A stretch of 10,831 bases of DNA from positions 576-11,406 of the forward strand of contig DFMR01000069.1 of the NCBI GenBank assembly GCA_002376325.1, written 5' to 3'. This document shows positions 1-5,189 of the stretch, in pieces. Origin of the DNA: Proteobacteria bacterium UBA3588 (GTDB lineage: Bacteria; Pseudomonadota; Gammaproteobacteria; Thiohalomonadales; Thiohalomonadaceae). The first letter of the stretch is position 1. Each line of letters starts with the position of its first letter. The position numbers and the translations under genes are program-made. A model generated the notes under the pieces. That model was not told where the DNA came from. It did not search any database and was given only the letters and a program-made list of their open reading frames with translations.

Positions 1-14
1 CCCCCGTGGTTAAA
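1..14. repeat. Partial copy of the CCCCGTGG-type palindromic repeat
   Basis: The first bases of the window carry CCCCGTGGTTAAA (2-14). The same 13 bases end the large hairpin between soeA and soeB (8174-8186). Only the outer end of the element is visible because the window is cut here. It lies just beyond the ppnP stop codon, so it is probably one arm of an intergenic repeat of the same family. Nothing more can be said without the sequence to the left. Confidence 0.5.
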
Positions 15-19
15 GATCC

Positions 20-301
20 TTAGCGGTACTGACAGAAATAGGCCGTCTCGTCCAGCACCTTGATGCCGAACTTGCTGTCGGCCGGGACGGAAAAAATCTC
101 GCCGGCCTTCACCTCGCGCCAAGCGCTCTCGCCCGGCAGCAGCACCGAGACCTTGCCGGAGACGATGTGCATGATCTCCGATTTGCCGGTGCCGAATTCG
201 TAATCGCCCTGCGCCATCACGCCGACGGTGGCCGGACCGTCGCTCTCGCTGAAGGCGATGGATTTGACCTTGCCGTCGAAATATTCGTTGACCTTGAACA
301 C
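20..301 (-). CDS. ppnP: Pyrimidine/purine nucleoside phosphorylase PpnP (DUF1255/YaiE family)
   Basis: This encodes a 93-residue protein that matches the small cupin-fold family formerly called YaiE or DUF1255, of nearly the same length as the E. coli protein. Family members phosphorolyse several purine and pyrimidine nucleosides to the free base and ribose 1-phosphate in the cytoplasm (nucleoside salvage). Recognisable family stretches are the N-terminal FKVNEYFDGKVKSI, the central YEFGTGKSEIMHIVSGKVSVLLPG and the C-terminal GEIFSVPADSKFGIKV. The start is GTG (299-301 on the plus strand reads CAC), supported by an AGGAGA ribosome-binding site at 307-312, 5 nt upstream. It is separated from the hemerythrin gene by a 176-bp repeat-bearing gap and is probably transcribed on its own. 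Assignment by family resemblance is strong; activity is inferred. Confidence 0.93.
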   Translation of the reverse strand: MFKVNEYFDGKVKSIAFSESDGPATVGVMAQGDYEFGTGKSEIMHIVSGKVSVLLPGESAWREVKAGEIFSVPADSKFGIKVLDETAYFCQYR

Positions 302-306
302 GTTTG

Positions 307-312
307 TCTCCT
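307..312 (-). promoter_or_regulatory. Ribosome-binding site of ppnP
   Basis: AGGAGA on the minus strand lies 5 nt upstream of the GTG codon at 299-301. It supports GTG as the true start of ppnP, in the absence of an ATG. Confidence 0.7.
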
Positions 313-370
313 GATTTGTGTTGGTTTACGTGCTTAATTATCACTCGAATCGGTAATTTTCCGGATCCCC

Positions 371-463
371 TCTTGGCGATCTTGGCGTCTTGGCGGAATC
401 AACGATCCTTTTGCAAACCAAGACCCAATACTCTCGCCAAGACGCCAGGCGCGCAAAGGAAAG
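371..463. repeat. Inverted repeat, CGCCAAGACGCC family, between hemerythrin gene and ppnP
   Basis: TGGCGTCTTGGCG at 383-395 is the exact reverse complement of CGCCAAGACGCCA at 435-447, giving a 13-bp stem. Flanking bases (371-382 and 448-463) give patchy further pairing, and about 39 nt lie between the arms. Within the left arm the unit CTTGGCG occurs three times. Just outside, GCAAAGG (453-459) and CCTTTGC (469-475) form a second small hairpin directly after the hemerythrin stop. Neither hairpin is followed by a T tract on the minus strand, so this looks like a dispersed intergenic palindrome and not an intrinsic terminator. It could still protect transcript ends or stop readthrough in a Rho-dependent way. 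Confidence 0.65.
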
Positions 464-477
464 AGAGGCCTTTGCTG

Positions 478-921
478 TCAATCGGATAAGAGGGCGTCCT
501 GCAGCCGCTGCAACTGCTCCGGCGGCAATGCCGCCTCGATGGCGGGGAACAGCTCGTTCTCTTCGAAGCGCACATGGTCGCGCAGAGCAGCGCCCAGCTG
601 GTGCAGCGGCGCTGCTTCAACGCTACCGGCGGAGCACTGTTCATCAAGGCTATCGAGCAAGGCGCGCATCGCCGTGTGCTGGCGCAGCGTCTCGGCAACC
701 AGGGGGGCGTCGGGTGCGCTGAAGCGGGCATAGAGCGGCAGCAGCCGCTCCTCTTCGACGATGAAGTGGGGCGTCACTTCCTTGCGCCATTGCGTCAGCG
801 CCGCCTGGGCGGTTGCGCGCAGTTGCGTATTATCGCCGTCCGCCGCCCGCAGCCGTTGAGCCAGCACCAGCGCGCGATGATGCTCGCTGGAGAGCTGGCG
901 CAACGCCGGCGCGCGCTTCAT
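478..921 (-). CDS. Hemerythrin HHE cation-binding domain protein
   Basis: This is a 147-residue, all-helical, single-domain protein with the spaced His/Glu ligands of the hemerythrin HHE family (PF01814). The ligands are H14/H15 near the N-terminus, H52 with E56 (HFIVEEE), H82 (QHTAMR), and H116 with E120 (HVRFEENELFP). These would hold a di-iron centre that binds O2, NO or other small ligands, or senses redox state, in the cytoplasm. There is no signal peptide or membrane segment. The ATG (919-921) lies 10 nt after the stop of the cysteine-cluster gene, so the two are almost certainly co-transcribed and perhaps translationally coupled; no clear ribosome-binding site is seen. The real ligand and substrate cannot be read from sequence. 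A role in protecting Fe-S enzymes of the upstream apr genes is only a guess from position. Confidence 0.85.
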   Translation of the reverse strand: MKRAPALRQLSSEHHRALVLAQRLRAADGDNTQLRATAQAALTQWRKEVTPHFIVEEERLLPLYARFSAPDAPLVAETLRQHTAMRALLDSLDEQCSAGSVEAAPLHQLGAALRDHVRFEENELFPAIEAALPPEQLQRLQDALLSD

Positions 922-931
922 CGCCGCACGA

Positions 932-1819
932 TCAAGTCAGATCGGCGGGCTCGTTCGCAGCGTCGTAGTTACGACGCTCGATCTGCGCCTGCTGCTGCGC
1001 CAGCACCTTCGCTTCGCGCGCCTTGACCGCCTCTTCGCGGGTCTGGATGGTCATTTCACCGAACATCACCTGTTTGATGAAACGGATGCCGAACTGCATC
1101 ATCGCCACGTCGTCCCGCATCAGCTGATAAAACTCGGTCTCCTCCAACACGAACGACTGCTGAAACCCATCGGAGGCGACGAATTGGCGGAACAGGTCCA
1201 CATCGTAACAAGCGATGAAAAACAGTTGGCGGCTGCGCAGCGAGGGCTTGCCGATGGTGGGGCCGGACGATTTTTTCTTCAGGATCAGCTGGCGCCAGCC
1301 GCGATCCTGCTCGTCGTAGCCGGCGACGCCCTGCTCTTGGCGGTATGCGTCGATGGTCAGGGTACGGTCTTCCTCGTGGCCCTTGCAGTGGGGCTCCTTG
1401 ACCAGCGCATAGGCGGCGCTGTCGGTGTATTCGTCCTGCTTGCGCATCGACACCAGCGCCACCGGATAGTAACGGCAGGAGGTGGGGCGATCCTCGTAGA
1501 CCGAGCAGCCCTCGGGGGTCATGAACTGGCAGGCGCGGCCACCCTCGACCGGCTTGAACTTGACCCCGGCGATGCCGTCTTTCTCCAGCTCGTAGGGCTC
1601 GGTGTACTGGCGCAGGAACTCGCCGGATTCCATCTCCAGGCGCGTCTTCAGCCGCACGATGTCGTAGGGCGTCAGGGTAATGTCGATGTTGGCGCAGCAG
1701 GCATTCCAGCAGCTGATGCCTTTGTAGCAGCGGAAACTGATGTTCTTGCTGCCGTCGTACATCTTCGGCGCTACGGGGATGGACGGAAACGGGGATTCGG
1801 CAATATTCGGGTCGGCCAT
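932..1819 (-). CDS. YkgJ-family cysteine-cluster protein (CxxCxxCC, zinc/iron chelating), long form
   Basis: This is a 295-residue protein with the PF03692-type cysteine cluster: C31, C37, C41 and C42 near the N-terminus, then C97 (RACQF), C105 (EGCSVYEDRPTSCRYYP) and C115, with C145 further on. EDRPTSCRYYP is the characteristic late motif. The family is thought to bind zinc or an Fe-S cluster and includes flagellin lysine methylase FliB, but most members have no known reaction. The protein is much longer than a minimal YkgJ (about 100-130 residues); the last 150 or so residues are a charged, helix-rich tail (alanine, glutamine and glutamate near the end) with no motif I recognise. No signal peptide is present. 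The ATG at 1817-1819 has a modest TGAGGT ribosome-binding site upstream. It lies 221 bp after aprA, beyond a terminator, and just before the hemerythrin gene. Confidence 0.85.
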   Translation of the reverse strand: MADPNIAESPFPSIPVAPKMYDGSKNISFRCYKGISCWNACCANIDITLTPYDIVRLKTRLEMESGEFLRQYTEPYELEKDGIAGVKFKPVEGGRACQFMTPEGCSVYEDRPTSCRYYPVALVSMRKQDEYTDSAAYALVKEPHCKGHEEDRTLTIDAYRQEQGVAGYDEQDRGWRQLILKKKSSGPTIGKPSLRSRQLFFIACYDVDLFRQFVASDGFQQSFVLEETEFYQLMRDDVAMMQFGIRFIKQVMFGEMTIQTREEAVKAREAKVLAQQQAQIERRNYDAANEPADLT

Positions 1820-1911
1820 GGGGTTTTACCTCACAAAAACAGCCGGGAAAGGATACTCATGAAGCGGCCCCGGCGCCACCTTACTGATTGGATAGATACG
1901 TTTCGGCAGGC

Positions 1912-1965
1912 TGTAGGAGCGGCTCTGCCGCGAAAACAGCTCATCGCGGCAGGGCCGCTCCTACA
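1912..1965. repeat. REP-like palindrome (GTAGGAGCGGCTCTGCCGCG family)
   Basis: The arms at 1912-1933 and 1944-1965 are 22-base reverse complements with a single mismatch (a possible G-U pair), around a 10-nt loop. The unit, GTAGGAGCGGCTCTGCCGCG, closely resembles the repetitive extragenic palindromes widespread in Pseudomonas and other gammaproteobacteria. It lies just after the aprA terminator and before the cysteine-cluster gene. Probable effects are transcript 3'-end stabilisation or insulation between the two units; REP-associated transposases (RAYT) can mobilise such elements, but none is encoded here. Confidence 0.85.
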
Positions 1966-1978
1966 AACAGCAGATTCG

Positions 1979-2011
1979 GAAAACAAACCGGGCGCCTTGC
2001 GGCGCCCGGTT
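1979..2011 (-). terminator. Intrinsic terminator of aprBA
   Basis: On the minus strand an 11-bp GC-rich perfect stem (AACCGGGCGCC pairing with GGCGCCCGGTT, 1986-2011) with a 4-nt loop is followed by TTTGTTTT. It begins 30 nt after the aprA stop codon. This is a textbook Rho-independent terminator and marks the end of the apr transcript. The downstream cysteine-cluster gene therefore probably has its own promoter or depends on readthrough. Confidence 0.88.
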
Positions 2012-2040
2012 CGTATTGCCATCTACTGCCAGGTCGGCTC

Positions 2041-4053
2041 TTAGTGAGCAGCCGGCTTGAACAGCTTGGACTTGTCCACCAGGTCCACGTGGGCGCGCTT
2101 GAACACGGTCCACTGCTTGGTGTTCTTGTCATAGATGGAGTTCACGAAGCAGTGCCAGTTCTCCTCGTCGACGAAGTTCTTGTCGGCGCGGTAGTAGAAG
2201 CCCGGGTAACGGGATTCTTCACGGAACTGGATGTGCTTCATGTGTGCTTCCGCGGTCAGGATGCGGTGGTAGTTCTCCCACGCACGCAGCAGCTCGTGGA
2301 GGTCCTTGGCACGCATCTTCTGAGCGTCTTCCTTCAGCATCTCCAGCTTGTCTTCAGCCACCTTGAGCATGTGCTCGTTGGTGATGTAGTAAGTGGCGAC
2401 GCCCGCAACGTACTCGTCCATGATCTTCTGCAGACGGAACTGCAGCATCTTGGGGGTGATGTAGTTGGGGTTGACGTCGATGGCGGTGGAGTAGTCCTTG
2501 AACTGCAGGAAGGTACGCACCGGCTTGTAGATCTCTTCCACCAGCTCGTCCACGGAGGTGTCGAGCTCGGGGGTCCAGTCCTTGTTGTCCAGTACGAACT
2601 GGATCATGGACTTGGCGGCCATACGGCCTTCGGCATGGGAACCGGAGGAGAACTTGTGGCCGGAAGCGCCAACGCCGTCACCGGCGGTGAACAGACCCTT
2701 GACGGTGGTCATGCCGCGGTAGCCCCAGTTCCAGCCCTTCGGCAGGTGGTCGGGAGCGCCGGTCAGCGCCTCGTCGGTGGGAGCGCCCACGTCGGTCGGA
2801 CCGGAGGTCCAGATACCGCAGCAGCCGGAGTGGGAACCCAGCAGGTACGGCTCGGTCGGCATCAGCTCGGAGTTCTTCTTCTCCGGCTCGACGTTCTCAC
2901 CGACCCAGATACCGCACTGGCCGACGGTCATGTCGAGGAAGTCTTCCCAGGCTTCCGCTTCGAGGTGCTTCACTTCGCGCGGCGACAGGGTTTCCTTCAA
3001 GCGGGCGAGGGCGGACACGGTGTCCATCCAAATCGGACCGCGGCCTTCCTTCATCTCCTTGAGCATCAGGTGGTTACGCAGGCAGGAGGCGGGAACGGCG
3101 GCCTGACCATACGGCGGGTAGTCGTTCAACATGTCCTTGTTCTTGGTCATGTAGGTTTCGCCGTTGGCGTTGGTGGCCTGGGCCTTGAACAGCAGGAACC
3201 AGGCGCCGACCGGGCCGTAACCGTCCTTGAAGCGGGCGGGAACGAAGCGGTTTTCCATCATGGTCAGCTCGGCACCGGCCTCGGCAGCCATGGAGTAGGT
3301 GGAACCGGAGTTCCATACCGGGTACCAAGCGCGGCCCTGACCCTCGCCCACGGAACGCGGACGGAAGATGTTTACGCAGCCGCCGGCGGCCAGCAGGATG
3401 GCCTTGGCCTTGTAGACGAACAGCTTGTGGTCACGGACGGAGAAACCGACGGCACCGGCGACGCGGCCCTTGTCGTTCTTGTCGTTGACCAGCTTGACGA
3501 TGAAGACGCGCTCCTGGATACGCTCGGAGCCGATCGCCTTCTTGGCGGCCTCAGCGACGATCCACTTGTAGGATTCGCCGTTGATCATGATCTGCCACTT
3601 GCCGGAACGCACGGGCTTGCCGCCGTCCTTCAGTGCCGGCAGACCCTTGGAACCGTCGTGACGCTCGCCGTTCTCGTCGGTCTTCCAAATGGGCAGGCCC
3701 CACTCTTCGAACAGGTGCACGGACTCGTCGACGTGGCGGCCCAGGTCGTAGGCCAGGTCGTCACGGGTGATACCCATCAGGTCGTTGGAGACCATGCGGG
3801 CGTAGTCCGCCGGGTCCTGCTCGGAACCGATGTAGGTGTTGATGGCGGACAGACCCTGAGCCACGGCGCCGGAACGGTCCATGGCGGCCTTGTCGACCAG
3901 CTTGATCTTGAACTCGCGGCCCAGCTGCGCTTCGGCAGCCTTCGCCCACGGCATGATTTCGTAAGCAGCGCCACAGCAAGCCATGCCGCCACCGATCATC
4001 AGGATGTCTACCTCTTCCTGAACTACTTCCGGATTACCAAATTCACCAGCCAT
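2041..4053 (-). CDS. aprA: Adenylylsulfate (APS) reductase, alpha subunit
   Basis: This is the FAD-binding catalytic subunit of dissimilatory APS reductase (670 residues, cytoplasmic). In sulfur oxidisers the enzyme runs in the direction sulfite + AMP to APS + 2 electrons; in sulfate reducers it runs in reverse. An N-terminal dinucleotide-binding stretch (IGGGMACCGAAYE, residues 20-32) and the following RSGAVAQGLSAINTYIG (60-76) are typical of the fumarate reductase/AprA flavoprotein fold. The later GSHSGCCGIW carries the histidine expected in the active site, and GLFTAGDGVGASGHKFSSGS is the second FAD-contact region. The length is at the longer end of the family (the Archaeoglobus subunit is about 643). 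The ATG has a strong AGGAG 8 nt upstream. It is 33 nt downstream of aprB and ends 30 nt before an intrinsic terminator. The oxidative direction is inferred from the neighbouring soe genes. Confidence 0.97.
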   Translation of the reverse strand: MAGEFGNPEVVQEEVDILMIGGGMACCGAAYEIMPWAKAAEAQLGREFKIKLVDKAAMDRSGAVAQGLSAINTYIGSEQDPADYARMVSNDLMGITRDDLAYDLGRHVDESVHLFEEWGLPIWKTDENGERHDGSKGLPALKDGGKPVRSGKWQIMINGESYKWIVAEAAKKAIGSERIQERVFIVKLVNDKNDKGRVAGAVGFSVRDHKLFVYKAKAILLAAGGCVNIFRPRSVGEGQGRAWYPVWNSGSTYSMAAEAGAELTMMENRFVPARFKDGYGPVGAWFLLFKAQATNANGETYMTKNKDMLNDYPPYGQAAVPASCLRNHLMLKEMKEGRGPIWMDTVSALARLKETLSPREVKHLEAEAWEDFLDMTVGQCGIWVGENVEPEKKNSELMPTEPYLLGSHSGCCGIWTSGPTDVGAPTDEALTGAPDHLPKGWNWGYRGMTTVKGLFTAGDGVGASGHKFSSGSHAEGRMAAKSMIQFVLDNKDWTPELDTSVDELVEEIYKPVRTFLQFKDYSTAIDVNPNYITPKMLQFRLQKIMDEYVAGVATYYITNEHMLKVAEDKLEMLKEDAQKMRAKDLHELLRAWENYHRILTAEAHMKHIQFREESRYPGFYYRADKNFVDEENWHCFVNSIYDKNTKQWTVFKRAHVDLVDKSKLFKPAAH

Positions 4054-4086
4054 TGTTCACTCCTAAAATTCGTTGGGTCCGTGGCT

Positions 4087-4560
4087 TTACTTGCGGATCA
4101 GCTCGGCGGGGTTGCCGACGCGGTAGCCATTCTGCTCCATGTGGTTGAAGAACCCGATCTGGGCAATCTTCGCCATATCGGCCGCGGGCTTGCCGCTGTA
4201 CGGTTCGATGGAACCTTCCGGAGTGGTGCGAATGGGGAACTTGAAGCGCTTCATGGTGCCGTTGCGGAACTTGATGGTCCACATGATGGAATCGGAACCG
4301 CGCAGCGGCTGCACGGAACCGCCCAGCGGGACGATGTCGGCGTAGTGACGTGCTTCGATGGCCTGCTGCGGGCAAATCTTCACGCAGGAATAGCACTCCC
4401 AGCACTGCTCGGGCTCCTGATTGAAGGCGCGCATGGCGTGGCCGGTCTCGGAGCCATCTTTGTCCAGCTTCATGAGGTCGTGCGGGCAGATGTACATGCA
4501 AGCGGTCTTATCTTGACCCTTGCAGCCATCGCATTTGTCGGTACGTACAAATGTCGGCAT
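4087..4560 (-). CDS. aprB: Adenylylsulfate (APS) reductase, beta (Fe-S) subunit
   Basis: This 157-residue electron-transfer partner of AprA carries two [4Fe-4S] clusters. Visible ligands are C10, C13, C21 and C25 (the unusually spaced first set, CDGCKGQDKTACMYIC) and C53, C56, C59 and C63 (CWECYSCVKIC). The C-terminal part (FPIRTTPEGSIEPY and on) is the tail that wraps round the alpha subunit in known structures. Proteins of this family shuttle electrons between the FAD of AprA and a membrane complex (AprM or QmoABC), neither of which is encoded in this window. The ATG at 4558-4560 has a strong AAAGGAG ribosome-binding site about 8 nt upstream, in a leader that also holds the palindrome TAACTGCAGTTA. 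aprB is the first gene of the minus-strand unit and diverges from soeA. Confidence 0.97.
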   Translation of the reverse strand: MPTFVRTDKCDGCKGQDKTACMYICPHDLMKLDKDGSETGHAMRAFNQEPEQCWECYSCVKICPQQAIEARHYADIVPLGGSVQPLRGSDSIMWTIKFRNGTMKRFKFPIRTTPEGSIEPYSGKPAADMAKIAQIGFFNHMEQNGYRVGNPAELIRK

Positions 4561-4579
4561 TGCTGTAGCTCCTTTGTTT

Positions 4580-4591
4580 TAACTGCAGTTA
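4580..4591. promoter_or_regulatory. 12-bp palindrome in the aprB leader, possible operator
   Basis: TAACTGCAGTTA is a perfect 12-bp palindrome 19 nt upstream of the aprB start codon, directly upstream of the ribosome-binding site. Its position fits a repressor site or a leader element, but a short palindrome like this can occur by chance and no matching second copy was found in the window. Confidence 0.3.
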
Positions 4592-4856
4592 TGAACCTAA
4601 CACCGCGTTGCGGTATCCAGTTGGATCGTGACCTACTTTCTTTCGATCACCGACCATCCCGGGCGCTCGGCCAGGGCGAATCCGCTGGCGCCAGTCTCAA
4701 ACTCAACCGCTTGATTCGGCAGCGAACAAGCACGCTTTAACGACGTCGCGGCCTCCCCATCTATAGGGATGCGCCAGTTTCTAGGGTCTCGTACCATATA
4801 GGCTTATCGGGGGGGTGCCAAACAGAACTATCTTTAGCTGGTATAAATGTCCTTTA

Positions 4857-4899
4857 TTGTATGATTCACGGCGCGGGAATCCGTTCACAATCTATACAA
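4857..4899 (+). ncRNA. Possible structured RNA element upstream of soeA
   Basis: On the plus strand TTGTAT (4857-4862) pairs with ATACAA (4894-4899), GATT (4863-4866) pairs with AATC (4889-4892) with one bulged base, and CGG/CCG may extend the stem across an internal loop. This AU-rich hairpin lies about 150 nt before a plus-strand intrinsic-terminator-like element (5045-5079) with no gene between, so the stretch could be a small RNA or a regulated leader of soeABC. I do not recognise it as any known riboswitch or tRNA. Support is from sequence pairing only. Confidence 0.25.
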
Positions 4900-5044
4900 A
4901 ATGGGATAGAAAGGCGATCACGAACTATATTCACTGGGGTATAACGAATAACTCAGGAGTTGGTATATTAGGAAAAAATGATATTCATCAAACTCCGCTT
5001 GGCCCTTAAATAAAAAAATAAGCGATCCGGAAAGAACACCCCAT

Positions 5045-5079
5045 GAGGTCCGCCCCCCCAGCGGGCCTCTTGTTTTTTT
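5045..5079 (+). terminator. Plus-strand intrinsic terminator or attenuator upstream of soeA
   Basis: GAGGTCCGC (5045-5053) pairs with GCGGGCCTC (5061-5069) as a 9-bp stem with one G-U pair and a 7-nt loop of mostly C, followed at once by TTGTTTTTTT. This is the standard architecture of a Rho-independent terminator reading rightward. No plus-strand gene precedes it within the intergenic region, so it may end a noncoding RNA, attenuate a long soeA leader transcript, or stop antisense transcription. It lies 110 nt upstream of the soeA start. Confidence 0.7.
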
Positions 5080-5189
5080 GTCCAGAGACGGACTTATACC
5101 CGCGAAGGCTTTATGCGCTGCGGGTGCAGGGACGGACGGGGCGGCGGAGAGTACCAACGTTTCGATATGAAGCAGGCACGAGTAAATAT

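Larger units (their letters stand above)
4561..5189. promoter_or_regulatory. Divergent intergenic region between aprB and soeA
   Basis: These 629 bp lie between two oppositely transcribed sulfite-oxidation units and must carry both promoters; I could not place either with confidence. From the aprB side it holds the aprB ribosome-binding site, a 12-bp perfect palindrome (4580-4591), a moderately GC-rich stretch to about 4760, and -10-like words such as CTATAG and CATATA (4761-4800). About 4820-5040 is markedly AT-rich against the GC-rich surroundings, with three TGG..TATA-type words (GGTATA at 4840, 4938 and 4962) and an imperfect hairpin at 4857-4899. An intrinsic-terminator-like element follows at 5045-5079, then a 110-nt stretch to the soeA ATG with a possible ACCCGC/GCGGGT hairpin (about 5098-5126). 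No convincing protein gene is present. Confidence 0.7.

Noticed and set aside
371..463. Short repeats that could suggest a CRISPR array
   Set aside because: The repeat units are inverted and irregular, with no evenly spaced direct repeats or spacers and no cas genes in the window.
304..489. Plus-strand frames between ppnP and the hemerythrin gene
   Set aside because: They run through a palindromic repeat and into the antisense of the hemerythrin gene, with no ribosome-binding site and no recognisable product.
1888..4740. Very long plus-strand open frame (950 codons) opposite aprBA
   Set aside because: It is antisense to aprA and aprB, and its valine/glycine/leucine/histidine-rich translation is typical of a GC-rich shadow frame with no domain.
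4820..4900. tRNA-like words (TTAGCTGGTA and GTTCACAATC)
   Set aside because: No acceptor stem, anticodon arm or T stem of the right lengths can be folded around them.
4815..5009. Small plus-strand frame of 64 codons with GTG start in the AT-rich block
   Set aside because: The run of G before it could mimic a ribosome-binding site, but the peptide has no recognisable features. A noncoding or regulatory reading fits the nearby hairpin and terminator better.
5043..5189. In-frame N-terminal extension of soeA by 49 codons starting at ATG 5043
   Set aside because: The first codons lie inside the terminator hairpin and T tract. The extension resembles no leader or signal, and the family N-terminus with the Cys cluster fits the ATG at 5190.
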